A stretch of 64,000 nt of DNA, taken from positions 271,007 through 335,006 of the forward strand of contig JAQWMR010000001.1 in NCBI GenBank assembly GCA_029246685.1. Direction: 5' to 3'. Of this stretch, positions 18,001 to 26,585 are shown piece after piece (the first letter of the stretch is position 1; each line of letters starts with the position of its first letter). Below the pieces are notes generated by a model, which saw only the letters and a program-made list of their open reading frames with translations, did no database searches and was not told where the DNA came from. The position numbers and the translations under genes are program-made. The DNA comes from Acidimicrobiales bacterium (GTDB taxonomy: Bacteria; Actinomycetota; Acidimicrobiia; Acidimicrobiales; Aldehydirespiratoraceae).

Positions 18001-18009
18001 AGCAGGGGT

Positions 18010-18359
18010 TCGTGGAGCTCGCGCTCTTCTTCGACATGCAGCGCCAGGAGTGTTCCGGCGCAACCGGAGACATGGGCTGCATGGCCATCAACGCGCAGAC
18101 CGAGATGGGCAGGCGTGACGACAAGATCGGTGAGCTCGCAGGTCAGTACCGCGGCGTGCTCACCGGCCGGCTCCGGCCGCTGTTCGCGACTGCTGCGGAG
18201 AGAGGTGAGATCGACGCGTCGATGGTCGACACCTACGTCGACATGCTCCTGGCCTTCACGGTCTCACTCGCGGTCGCAGCCCGAAGTGGCGCATCGACGG
18301 ACGAACTGCTCCGCCAGATCGACTCGATGGAGCGCCTCGCCAACACCTGGCGCCTCTGA
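18010..18359 (+). pseudogene. TetR-family regulator, C-terminal remnant
   Basis: About 115 codons remain, matching the ligand-binding half of TetR proteins: LALFFDMQRQE, then GCMAINAQTEMG, then LRPLFATAAERGEI and a final helix to the TGA at 18359. The N-terminal helix-turn-helix is absent; upstream sequence reads into the MFS remnant on the opposite strand. The pair looks like a divergent TetR/MFS unit from which a single deletion removed both 5' ends and the shared promoter. Confidence 0.65.
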
Positions 18360-18360
18360 C

Positions 18361-19431
18361 TCATCGGGTCAGGAGGTTGGCGATCGTCCGGAGCGTGGCG
18401 ACGTCGTGCACATCGCTGGGAAGGAGCGGCACGCGGGTCAACACCGCGTCGGGGGCTCGTTCGACGAGCGCCTGGACCCGCTCGTCATCGCCGGCGGCCG
18501 CGGCGGCGTGGTCGGCCAGCGCGATGCCGAGCGCGGCCGCGTCGCCGTCGGCCAGTTCTCCCCGCAGCGCCTCCGCCCGATCGATGGACACGGTGAGATC
18601 CGGCAGCATCCGGTTCACGACCACGGCGGCAGCGGAGAGGCCCGCGTTGCCGAGACGATCCAGGAAGTAGGTGGCCTCGCTGAGCGTGTCGGCTCGCGGG
18701 GAGGCCACCAGGACGAACGCCGTCGCATCGTCGCCGAGCAGTGCGAGGGTGGCGTCGGCGCGTTCCTTGAACCCTTCTTCCATGCCCTGGAAGGTCTGGA
18801 AGAACTCGATGGCGTCATCGACCACATCGGCGCCGACGACCCGCGAGAGCTGGCGCACGACGGAGCCGGCGGCGCGGTTCACGGCCCGGAGGACGCCCTG
18901 CTGCGGTGAGATCAGGAGCTTGTAGATCGCATTGTCGAGCAAGCGGGTGAGGAGCTTCGGTGCTTCGAGGAAGGCGAGAGCGTCTCGGGTGGGCGGCGTG
19001 TCGACGACGACGAGATCCCAGTCGCCGGACGAGTGGAGGTCGGCCAGCTTCTCGACGGCCATGTAGTCCTGCGTGCCAGAGAGGCCCGTCGACACATTGA
19101 CGTAGAAGCGATTGTCGAGGATGCGATCGACTTGCTCGTCGTCGGCCGCATGGCGCCGAACGACTGCGTCGAACGTCGCCTTGGTGTCGAGCATCAGCGC
19201 GGCGAGAGTGCCCGGCCACGGCCCGTCGATGATGGTGGGGTCGTTGTGCAGCGCGTCGATGCCGAGCGCATCGGCGAGCCGCTTCGCCGGGTCGATGGTG
19301 ACGACCGCCGCGTGCCGGCCCATGGATGCCGCCGCCATGGCCACCGCCGCAGATGTGGTGGTTTTCCCGACACCCCCGGTGCCGCAGCACACGATGACCT
19401 CACGGCTCTCGATCAGCGCCCGCATGTTCAT
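18361..19431 (-). CDS. ArsA/Get3-like P-loop ATPase, second of pair
   Basis: This encodes 356 aa. The nucleotide site is CGTGGVGKTTTSAAVAMA: the P-loop GK(T) is present, but the extra signature Lys of the deviant Walker A (GKGGVGK) is Thr. DLVVVDTPPTRDAL is the switch II/Walker B region. It corresponds by order to Rv3680-type proteins of mycobacteria, which form a complex with the Rv3679-type partner and belong to the Get3/ArsA family, linked to membrane-protein or stress functions. It starts by ATGA overlap with the upstream partner gene, so stoichiometric production is likely. Confidence 0.85.
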   Translation of the reverse strand: MNMRALIESREVIVCCGTGGVGKTTTSAAVAMAAASMGRHAAVVTIDPAKRLADALGIDALHNDPTIIDGPWPGTLAALMLDTKATFDAVVRRHAADDEQVDRILDNRFYVNVSTGLSGTQDYMAVEKLADLHSSGDWDLVVVDTPPTRDALAFLEAPKLLTRLLDNAIYKLLISPQQGVLRAVNRAAGSVVRQLSRVVGADVVDDAIEFFQTFQGMEEGFKERADATLALLGDDATAFVLVASPRADTLSEATYFLDRLGNAGLSAAAVVVNRMLPDLTVSIDRAEALRGELADGDAAALGIALADHAAAAAGDDERVQALVERAPDAVLTRVPLLPSDVHDVATLRTIANLLTR

Positions 19432-20366
19432 GCCCACGCCTCCAGCGAGTCGATCGACTCGACGGCGGCGTCGGCGAGCGCCTGGAGTTCGACGAGACCG
19501 AGCTGCGCTCTGAACCGCTGAGGGAGACGAATCTGGGCAAGAGGCAATGCGGTGCCGAGACGCTCGAGCTGCTCGGTCTGGAGCGCGGCGCGGTCGCGGC
19601 GCAGCGCGGCGGCCATGCGCAGGTCGTCGCGCTCTGCCTGAGCAAGCTCGGCGGGCGGGACTGCGTCGAGTCCATCCAGCGCCGGGAGGATCCCGTTGAC
19701 GATTGCGGGCCCCAAGGCGAGTTCCACCTCGTCCTCGATCGCGAATGCGGTCTCGATCAGCTCGTTGACGGGCGTCTCCTCGGGAAGCGTGACGAGCATC
19801 GCCCGGCACCTCGCCGGATCGTGCAGCATCTCCAGCACTTCCGCGGCCTGCCGATTCAGCACGCCGGTGCGGGCGGTGTCTCGCACGCCGATCGGAGCGC
19901 GCAGGAACTGCACCGCGTGGCCGGCGGCCGGCGCGTCGACGATGATCACGTCGGCAGGCGACTCCTGCTCGAGCGCCTTGATGCGTCCGAGGACGAGGAG
20001 GTCCTTGATGCCAGGGGTTGCGGTAGCCACGATCTCGAGCAGTCCGCTCTTCGCCATGCGCTTCGCGATCGTCTTGAACCCGTGATTTCCCAGCCATTCC
20101 ACGAGCGCCAGGTCCGGCGTGATCGAGCGGGTGTAGATGGAACCTCCGTCCGCCTCGTCGTAGATGACCGTTGCCTCGTAGCCTTGTGTGTCGGCGCCGA
20201 ACATCGGTGCCGCAGCGGATCGGCCTGCCACCTCCACCAAGAGGACCGACAGGCCGGTGCGTGCCGCAGCCAACGCCAGGGTCGCCGAGGCTGTGCTCTT
20301 CCCGACTCCGCCCTTCCCTGCCACGATGAGGACCCGCGACGATGCGAAGAACTGACCGGGATCCAT
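19428..20366 (-). CDS. ArsA/Get3-like P-loop ATPase, first of pair
   Basis: This encodes 312 aa. The deviant Walker A VAGKGGVGKSTASATLA near residue 16 keeps the signature Lys, and VIIVDAPAAGHAVQFL is the switch II region. The family (SIMIBI class; ArsA/Get3) dimerises around ATP. The neighbour encoded next has lost the signature Lys, so this subunit may supply it in a heterodimer, as argued for the mycobacterial Rv3679/Rv3680 pair. It is divergent from the NfeD-type gene, with a tandem 15-nt repeat array in between. Confidence 0.85.
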   Translation of the reverse strand: MDPGQFFASSRVLIVAGKGGVGKSTASATLALAAARTGLSVLLVEVAGRSAAAPMFGADTQGYEATVIYDEADGGSIYTRSITPDLALVEWLGNHGFKTIAKRMAKSGLLEIVATATPGIKDLLVLGRIKALEQESPADVIIVDAPAAGHAVQFLRAPIGVRDTARTGVLNRQAAEVLEMLHDPARCRAMLVTLPEETPVNELIETAFAIEDEVELALGPAIVNGILPALDGLDAVPPAELAQAERDDLRMAAALRRDRAALQTEQLERLGTALPLAQIRLPQRFRAQLGLVELQALADAAVESIDSLEAWA

Positions 20367-20386
20367 TCCCCTCCTCGAGACCGGGA

Positions 20387-20431
20387 CATGTGACGCAGCG
20401 GCACGTGTCTCAACGGCATGTAGTTCAACGA
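20387..20431. repeat. Three tandem 15-nt imperfect repeats
   Basis: Units CATGTGACGCAGCGG, CACGTGTCTCAACGG and CATGTAGTTCAACGA follow one another, keeping CA-GT and CA-CG positions at a 15-base period. They lie between the divergent Get3-like and NfeD-type genes and may be an operator array, or the extreme N-terminus of the NfeD-type protein if it starts further upstream. Confidence 0.6.
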
Positions 20432-20437
20432 CACAGC

Positions 20438-21757
20438 GTGCGCCGCCGCCTCACGCTAGCGCTGTCCTTCATCGGGCTGGCGTTCGGCATTCTCGCCCTG
20501 TCGCCACCGGCAGGCGCGCAGACCGACGCCGCCGTGTTCGAGATCGTCCAGGTGTCGGGCCTGCTCGACGAGATCAACGCCGACTTTATCGAGTCGTCGA
20601 TCGCGGAGGCGGAATCGCTCGGCGCAGGCGGTGTCATCCTCCAGGTGAACAGCTCCGGTCATGTCATCAGCGACGCCCGGCTCGTGGAGCTCGCCGACCG
20701 GATCCGCAACGCTCGTGTCCCCGTCTACAGCTGGGTCGGCCCCTCCCACGCGACCGCTGAAGGCGGGATGGCGCAGCTGATGGCGGTGACCGACAAGATG
20801 GGCGTTGCGTCGTTCGCGAAGTACGGCAACACCGGCGACCTGATCGTCGGCGAGCTACCTGAGGGTCGCGCTGAACTGATGGTCGGCCTCGAAGACGCCA
20901 CGATCTCGGACCTCGACGCAATCGAGCTCGGCCTCATCAGCCACGAGTCGCCCACGCTCGCGTTGTTCGCTCTCGGCCCGTCCATCGGCGACGAACTGCC
21001 CGGCTTCGAGAGCATCGTCGACACGACGAGCGGCGAGGAGCCGGTCCGTGAGATCGCCTCGCCGGTCCGGCTCCGCAAGCTGTCGCTCTTCAAGGGTTGG
21101 ATGCACAGCGTCGCCAGCCCCGCGATGGCCTACCTGCTCTTCATCATCGGCGCGGCGTTGCTCGTCTTCGAATTCTACACGGCCGGCATCGGCGTGGCGG
21201 GCGTGGTCGGCGCCGTGTGCTTCATCCTCGCCTGCTACGGGCTCGAGGTGCTGCCCACGAGGTGGTGGGCGCTCGCGCTTCTCGTGATCGCGATGCTCGG
21301 ATACGCGATCGACGTCCAGAGCGGGGTGCCGCGCGCGTGGTCTGTCATCGCGACGGTCTGCCTCGTGATCGGTTCGCTGTTCCTGTTCGACGGGTTCTCG
21401 ATCTCGTGGATCACGCTCGTGGTCGGCATCGTCGGTGTTGCGCTCTCGATGGTGAACGGCATGCCATCGATGGTCCGCACCCGATTCGGCACGCCCACGA
21501 TCGGCCGCGAGTGGATGGTCGGCGCGATGGGCGAGGCCGTCACCGAGGTCAAGAAGGACGGCGTCGTGATGATCGACGGCGCGCCCTGGCGGGCCATGGT
21601 CAACCGCACCACGCCGATCATGCCCGGTGATCCCGTCCGGGTCGTCGCGATCGAGGGCCTCTACCTCGAGATCGAGCCGGAAGAGGGCGGCGCGCGCGAC
21701 TACCGCGAGATGCGCGGCCCCAAGGACGACGACGCCGAGATCGAACCCGCCGAGTAG
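20438..21757 (+). CDS. NfeD-family membrane protein with ClpP-like N-terminal domain
   Basis: This encodes 439 aa from GTG 20438, chosen because it gives a clean signal peptide (RRRLTLALSFIGLAFGILA then AGAQ); starts at 20342 or 20390 would add a repetitive basic tail. Order: signal, a ClpP/SppA-like domain (residues about 30-190), four or five membrane helices (about 220-350) and a C-terminal NfeD OB-fold (REWMVGAMGEAVTEVKKDG, MIDGAPWRAM). Long NfeD proteins act with SPFH/stomatin partners in membrane organisation. Where active relatives have a nucleophile Ser after a small-residue turn, this protein reads ATAEGGMAQ, so the protease part may be inactive. Confidence 0.8.
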   Translation: MRRRLTLALSFIGLAFGILALSPPAGAQTDAAVFEIVQVSGLLDEINADFIESSIAEAESLGAGGVILQVNSSGHVISDARLVELADRIRNARVPVYSWVGPSHATAEGGMAQLMAVTDKMGVASFAKYGNTGDLIVGELPEGRAELMVGLEDATISDLDAIELGLISHESPTLALFALGPSIGDELPGFESIVDTTSGEEPVREIASPVRLRKLSLFKGWMHSVASPAMAYLLFIIGAALLVFEFYTAGIGVAGVVGAVCFILACYGLEVLPTRWWALALLVIAMLGYAIDVQSGVPRAWSVIATVCLVIGSLFLFDGFSISWITLVVGIVGVALSMVNGMPSMVRTRFGTPTIGREWMVGAMGEAVTEVKKDGVVMIDGAPWRAMVNRTTPIMPGDPVRVVAIEGLYLEIEPEEGGARDYREMRGPKDDDAEIEPAE

Positions 21758-21786
21758 GAGCGGACGACGCCGCCTAGTCTCGCGGT

Positions 21787-22287
21787 ATGCGAGGAGCGGC
21801 TTCCCTTGCCGTGGCGGTCATCGCTGCGGCGCGTTCGTCCGGCGGCACTTCCTTTCCCGTCGAACTCGACGCCCTCACGGAATCGTGGGATTGCTACTAC
21901 GCGCTCGCCGGCGGTGCCCCAGACCAGACGACGCGCATCCGGATCGAGCTTGCTGGATCGGCTCGCGTTGCGTATTCGCTCGACGCCGCGTCGTTGCCCC
22001 AGATCGACGAACTGCCGAGCGATCGATGGAAAGCGACGCTGGATGTGGGTACGGATCTCTTCGACAACTGGTGCGTCGACATCGGCGCGCCGCGTTCCGT
22101 GATCATGACGACATACGAGGCGGTCGCAGGTCGACTCGAGCTGAGTCGGTGGCCGGTCGTCGATCGCGAGCCCCTGACGGTGTGGATCCGAGACCTCGAA
22201 GTCGCCGGGCCGGATGGCCGTGTCCACACGATCGGCGACATCGAGTTGACGAGCGACGCGTTCGGGCAACCGCCGCCGGGGCTCTAG
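21787..22287 (+). CDS. Hypothetical protein, probably exported
   Basis: This encodes 166 aa starting with a short hydrophobic stretch (GAASLAVAVIAAA) that could be a weak signal peptide, followed by a soluble region rich in beta-type patterns (TRIRIELAGSARVAYSL, PLTVWIRDLEV). Two Cys (in WDCYYAL and NWCVDIG) could form a disulfide outside the cytosol. I do not recognise a family. The stop codon shares the CTAG palindrome with the stop of the convergent BTAD gene. Confidence 0.55.
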   Translation: MRGAASLAVAVIAAARSSGGTSFPVELDALTESWDCYYALAGGAPDQTTRIRIELAGSARVAYSLDAASLPQIDELPSDRWKATLDVGTDLFDNWCVDIGAPRSVIMTTYEAVAGRLELSRWPVVDREPLTVWIRDLEVAGPDGRVHTIGDIELTSDAFGQPPPGL

Positions 22288-23141
22288 CTGCCGGTGAGAC
22301 GACGCTCGAGCATCTCGGTGAGCTCGTCCACGGGGCCGCCGAGGTCGGCGAGCATCTCGTGGCACTGCTGCATCGCCCGATGCGCGGCGGCGCGATCGCC
22401 CCGCTGGAGATGGCCGGCCACGAGTGACCGGTGGGTGGGCTCTGACCATGGCTCGATCTGCAGCGTGCGGGTGGCCAGCGCGATCGCCTCGTCCGCTCGA
22501 TTGTGGGCGAGCAGCAGTTCGGCGCCCCGCACTGCAGCGCCGACGAAGCGGACATGGAGGCGCTGGCGCTCGAGGTGCAACCACTCGCCCTCCACGATCC
22601 CGGACAGCAGACCGCCGCGGTAGAGATCGATCGCTTCGGTGAGGCAGTCGAGAGCTAGGCTCGGCGCGCCGTCGGCTTCCAGCTGCGTGGCTTCGTTGAG
22701 CAGCGAATCGAAGCGCCACACGTCGACGTCGAGTCGGTCATGGCCCGCCAACCGCACTCGACCGCGGTCGGCTCGCACGAAGTAGGCGGCGTCGCCACCC
22801 GCCCGTCCTTCCTCGAGAACGCCGAGGAGAAGATTGAGGGTGGATCGGAGGCTCCGGCGGGCGGCTTCCTCGTTGGCCTCCGGCCAGAGAGCGGTCATCA
22901 CCGCGTCGCTGGTCGCGTCGGGGTGGACGACGAGATAGCCGACGAGTGACCGAACTCGTTCCCGTCGCCAGTCGTCGTGGTCGCTCTCCACGCCGCCGAT
23001 CTCGAGACGCTCGGCGCCGAGGAGACGGAGCGTCCGCGTCTCCGTGGGCGGCAGCGGAACGGAGGCCAGGAGCTCTTTGGCCGCGTCCATGCGAGGGGGA
23101 CGGTACCTCTCATGTCTTCCATGATGGAAAGGCACTGTCAT
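22284..23141 (-). CDS. BTAD-domain (SARP-like) transcriptional regulator
   Basis: This encodes 285 aa. The N-terminal part reads as an OmpR-type winged helix (LRLLGAERLEIGG, then VGYLVVHPDATSDAVMTALWPEAN), and the rest as a bacterial transcriptional activator domain of helical repeats (LDVDVWRFDSLL, DLYRGGLLSGIVEGEWLHLER, HNRADEAIALATRTLQIEPWSE). This layout is typical of small SARP-type regulators of secondary or antibiotic-like metabolism, but the target genes are not shown. ATG 23139-23141 has GGTGA eight bases upstream; a TTG seven codons earlier is possible. Confidence 0.75.
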   Translation of the reverse strand: MTVPFHHGRHERYRPPRMDAAKELLASVPLPPTETRTLRLLGAERLEIGGVESDHDDWRRERVRSLVGYLVVHPDATSDAVMTALWPEANEEAARRSLRSTLNLLLGVLEEGRAGGDAAYFVRADRGRVRLAGHDRLDVDVWRFDSLLNEATQLEADGAPSLALDCLTEAIDLYRGGLLSGIVEGEWLHLERQRLHVRFVGAAVRGAELLLAHNRADEAIALATRTLQIEPWSEPTHRSLVAGHLQRGDRAAAHRAMQQCHEMLADLGGPVDELTEMLERRLTGS

Positions 23142-23247
23142 CAAGGCGTCACCGATTCCCAATGTGCAGGGTCAAGACCAGGGGAAACGCCCTCGATATG
23201 AGGAAATCGGCGTTCATCTCACGCGCGGTGCTCGGATTTGCCAAACG

Positions 23248-23262
23248 ACCGCGAAGCGCGGT
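23248..23262. promoter_or_regulatory. Hairpin upstream of whiB-like gene
   Basis: ACCGCG-AAG-CGCGGT forms a perfect 6-bp stem 54 bases before the WhiB start. It may be an operator or a leader hairpin; there is no T-run to suggest a terminator. Confidence 0.35.
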
Positions 23263-23315
23263 TGTGACATCCGTCTCACTTCTAGTAAGCCAGCGAATGG
23301 AGAACGGGAGTGGTT

Positions 23316-23570
23316 ATGACATTGCAGAGTGTTGAGGTCGAATGGCAGTTGAAGGCAGCGTGCCGTGGCCCTCAAGCAGCGGTCTTCTTTCCCCCTTCGG
23401 CGCCCGAGCGTCGAGACGAGAAACGCTTCCGCGAACGGCACGCGAAGGCGATCTGCGACACGTGCTCAGTTCGTGAGGACTGCCTCTCGCACGCCCTGTC
23501 GATCCGTGAGCAGCACGGCATCTGGGGTGGCCTGAGCGAGAGCGAGCGTCGCGAGCTCCTCACCGTCTGA
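23316..23570 (+). CDS. WhiB-family iron-sulfur transcriptional regulator
   Basis: This encodes 84 aa. Four Cys fit the WhiB 4Fe-4S pattern: AACRGP, then CDTCSVREDC (CxxCxxxxxC), followed by the family turn GIWGGLSESERREL. Such proteins bind a redox- or NO-sensitive cluster and usually the principal sigma factor's region 4. ATG 23316 has GGGAG at a good distance; GTG 23310 is an alternative. The presence of this actinobacteria-specific family is one of the best taxonomic hints in the window. It stands alone, convergent with selB. Confidence 0.92.
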   Translation: MTLQSVEVEWQLKAACRGPQAAVFFPPSAPERRDEKRFRERHAKAICDTCSVREDCLSHALSIREQHGIWGGLSESERRELLTV

Positions 23571-23586
23571 GGCAACGCGCCGGGCC

Positions 23587-25302
23587 CTACGTTGGGAGAC
23601 GGGGACCGGCAATCCGTAGGTCGTCGCGCCGTCGCGTGATGCCCTGGTTGTCCAAGATCGTCACGAGCGGGATCGCGAACTTTCGCGTCGTGCCCCAACC
23701 GTCGCGGATCTCCGCCACCGTCACGCCGTCGGGTGCAGCCTCGAGAAGCTCGGCCACGACGCGTGCCGCCGCGTCCACCGCGCTCGCCGCAAAGTAGATT
23801 CCGTCTTCCTCGATCACGTCGCCTCGCCGCACGAGCTCTCGCAACTCGGCTCGGTCGACCCCGTCGGGGTCAGGTGGCGCGAACGGCGATGCTGCCAGCG
23901 CCGCGAGAAACGAGTGGTCGGCCAGCGGGTCCACGGCGTCGGCGACGCGCACATTGCCTCCCTCGATCGCCACACCGTCGAGCGTGTCGAGCACAGCTCG
24001 TTGGAACTCATCGAGGGACGCGACGTCGAAGCCGAGCGGTCCTGCCTGGTCGACCATCGACCGCAGCGCGGCCGTCGTGCGCTCCAGCTCGGACGTATCG
24101 ACGGCCCACCGACCGACGTCCGGATCCCGGCGTTCACCGGTCAACCGGAAGAGGTGGTCGATGTCGACGCGGCCCCGATCGGCGATCACGCGGTCGATCG
24201 AGCGGTCCGGCACGGCCTTCGCCGCTGCGACCCGAGGGTCGATGTCGAGGATCTCACCGCCGCCGAGCGTCTCGCCTCGGCCGGACTCGCGGAGGATGAA
24301 TCGATCACCCGGGAGCAGCGGCAGCCCGACGGGAAGGTGGAGCCGAACCGCGCCCGTGGATCCGGGGGCGATCTCCGACGGCCCGAGCACTCGGACCCGC
24401 ACCGGGTGCTCGCCGGACCCGATGTAGGCGACGTGGGCGCCGCGGCGGGTCACCGCGTGATCGAGGGCATCGAGGACCTGGAGTCGCCCGTCGACTCGGG
24501 AGGTGATGTGCCATTGATCGGCTATGACGAGCACGTCGCCGCGACGCAGCTGATCGTGGCTGACGCCGGTCAGGTTGACGGCCACTCGATTGCCCGGCCC
24601 CACCTTCGTGCGCTCGGCGTGCAGGCTCTGCAGCGCCCGGACCCGCACGGGCAGGTGGCCAGGGAGGGCGCTCAGCTCGTCGTCCACCCGGATCATGCCG
24701 CCCGTGAGCGTGCCCGTGACGACCGTCCCCGACCCCTTCGCTGCGAAGACGCGGTCGATCCAGAGCCGTGGGCGCTTGTGGTCGGTGGCGGTCGGCGTCG
24801 AGTCCAGCAGCGTGTCGAGCGCAGCTTGAAGATCATCGACGCCGATCCCGTCGAGCGCGTCGATCTCCACGATGGGCGCGTCCTCCAGAAACGTGCCCGT
24901 GACGCGTTCGGTGATTTCGAGCGCGGCGAGTTCGCGGAGCTCCTCGTCGGCTTGGCCCACCTTGGTGAGCGCGATCACACCGTGGTCGATGCCCAGGAGC
25001 GACAGGATCCGGAGGTGTTCTTCGGACTGTGGCTTCCAGCCTTCGGTCGCGGCGACCACGAAGATGCACGCATCCACGCTTCCCACTCCGGCCAGCATGT
25101 TCTTCAGAAAGCGGACGTGGCCCGGGACGTCGATGAAGGCGACGCCGCGCCCCGACAGGAGCTTCGCCGACGCGAACCCGAGGTCGATCGTGAGTCCGCG
25201 CTCCTTCTCCTCGGCCAGTCGATCAGGGTCCGTTCCGGTGAGCGCCTTCACGAGCGTGGACTTGCCGTGATCCACGTGGCCTGCGGTGGCGATGACGTGC
25301 AT
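23587..25302 (-). CDS. selB: Selenocysteine-specific elongation factor SelB
   Basis: This encodes 571 aa. The GTPase domain starts AGHVDHGKSTLVKAL, with DVPGHVRFLKNML and ALTKVG as the further G motifs; the EERGLTIDLGF-type switch I is DRLAEEKERGLTIDLGF. Beta-barrel domains follow, then a C-terminal stretch of winged helices (about 400-571) that in SelB binds the SECIS hairpin of the mRNA. It brings selenocysteyl-tRNA to the ribosome at UGA. ATG 25300-25302 is used since the P-loop begins within ten residues. It lies 7 bases after selA, which fits an operon. Confidence 0.93.
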   Translation of the reverse strand: MHVIATAGHVDHGKSTLVKALTGTDPDRLAEEKERGLTIDLGFASAKLLSGRGVAFIDVPGHVRFLKNMLAGVGSVDACIFVVAATEGWKPQSEEHLRILSLLGIDHGVIALTKVGQADEELRELAALEITERVTGTFLEDAPIVEIDALDGIGVDDLQAALDTLLDSTPTATDHKRPRLWIDRVFAAKGSGTVVTGTLTGGMIRVDDELSALPGHLPVRVRALQSLHAERTKVGPGNRVAVNLTGVSHDQLRRGDVLVIADQWHITSRVDGRLQVLDALDHAVTRRGAHVAYIGSGEHPVRVRVLGPSEIAPGSTGAVRLHLPVGLPLLPGDRFILRESGRGETLGGGEILDIDPRVAAAKAVPDRSIDRVIADRGRVDIDHLFRLTGERRDPDVGRWAVDTSELERTTAALRSMVDQAGPLGFDVASLDEFQRAVLDTLDGVAIEGGNVRVADAVDPLADHSFLAALAASPFAPPDPDGVDRAELRELVRRGDVIEEDGIYFAASAVDAAARVVAELLEAAPDGVTVAEIRDGWGTTRKFAIPLVTILDNQGITRRRDDLRIAGPRLPT

Positions 25303-25309
25303 CAGCGAC

Positions 25310-26578
25310 TCAGAGTGACCCGAGGGCCTCGGCCACATCGGCATCGTCGCCGGGGTCGACTGTGCGCAGGTCCACGATGGTCTGCCCGTCCGAGACGCGG
25401 GCGATGAGCGGGCGAACGCGGTTGCGTAGCGCGTAGCGATGGTCGCCCGAAACGGCGATGCCGATCGACGGGAAGCCGACCTCGGGCAGCGTGCCGCCGC
25501 CCGGCGTGGCCTCGGTGTCGATCACGGTGCCGACGCCGATCGCGTCGGCTCGAGCCCGCAGCTCATCGACCGTGAGCACGACCATGCGCCAGAACGGGAT
25601 CGCGTCACCGTCACCGGCCAGATAGGCGAGGGCCGTCGCCTGGAGGGCGCCCAACACGAGCGAACCCGGACGGAGTGCGCGGGCGAGCGGATGCTGCGAG
25701 ATCGTGGCGATCAGGTCCGCCCTGCCGGCGATGACTCCGGCCTGGGGGCCACCGAAGAGCTTGTCGCCGGAGAAGGTGACGAGATCCGCGCCGGCCTCGA
25801 GGGTCTGGCGCGCCGCGGGCTCCTCGGCGAGCCAACCGGGCGGCCCTCCGGCGAGCCATCCGCAACGGGAGTCCAGAAGGCCGGACCCGATGTCGGCGAC
25901 GAGCGGGCGGTCGAGCGAGGCGAGCTCCGCAGTGCGGGGCGCCTCCGTGAAACCGACGATGCGGTAGTTGGACTGATGGACTTGGAGGATCACTCCGGCG
26001 TCGTCGCTGTGCTCGGCGACCGCTCGTTCGAAGTCCGCCAGACGGGTGCGGTTCGTGGTGCCGACCTCTATCAGCCGTGCCCCGGAGCGTTCCATGACTT
26101 CCGGGATCCGGAAACCGCCGCCGATCTCCACGAGCTCGCCCCGCGACACGATGACGCCGCGCCCCTCGGCGAGCCCGGCGAGCGTCAGCATGACGGCGGC
26201 GGCGCAGTTGTTCACGACGATGGCGGCCTCCGCTCCGCAAGCCTTGGCGATCAGTGCTGGTGCTGTGGCCATACGCGACCCGCGTTCGCCCGTGGTGAGA
26301 TCCAGCTCCAGATTGGAGTACGTCGCCGCTTGCTCCCAGGCCATCGGTGCTCGCCCGAGGTTAGTGTGGAGCAGCGTGCCGGTGCCGTTTATGACCGGCG
26401 TGAGCATGCGCCGCTGGAGATCGGTTGCGATGCCTCGGGCGCGGTCGGGATCCCCAGCCTCAATCGCGGCTCGCGCTGCGTCGACCAGAAGCGGATGCGG
26501 GAGGCTGACGTCGGCAATGGATCGCGCGAGCGTGTCGACGGACGGCGGGCGATCGGCAGGCGGCGTCTGGTCGGACAC
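25310..26578 (-). CDS. selA: L-seryl-tRNA(Sec) selenium transferase SelA
   Basis: This encodes 422 aa of the PLP-dependent SelA family. TPVINGTGTLLHTNLGRAP near residue 60 is the family signature, and FSGDKLFGGPQAG holds the PLP Lys at about 273. It converts serine on tRNA-Sec to selenocysteine using selenophosphate. It stands first in the selA-selB operon; selD, which makes selenophosphate, is not visible, while tRNA-Sec is at 48.4 kb. The first about 55 residues match the helical N-terminal domain that grips tRNA-Sec. Confidence 0.94.
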   Translation of the reverse strand: MSDQTPPADRPPSVDTLARSIADVSLPHPLLVDAARAAIEAGDPDRARGIATDLQRRMLTPVINGTGTLLHTNLGRAPMAWEQAATYSNLELDLTTGERGSRMATAPALIAKACGAEAAIVVNNCAAAVMLTLAGLAEGRGVIVSRGELVEIGGGFRIPEVMERSGARLIEVGTTNRTRLADFERAVAEHSDDAGVILQVHQSNYRIVGFTEAPRTAELASLDRPLVADIGSGLLDSRCGWLAGGPPGWLAEEPAARQTLEAGADLVTFSGDKLFGGPQAGVIAGRADLIATISQHPLARALRPGSLVLGALQATALAYLAGDGDAIPFWRMVVLTVDELRARADAIGVGTVIDTEATPGGGTLPEVGFPSIGIAVSGDHRYALRNRVRPLIARVSDGQTIVDLRTVDPGDDADVAEALGSL

Positions 26579-26585
26579 GATTCGT

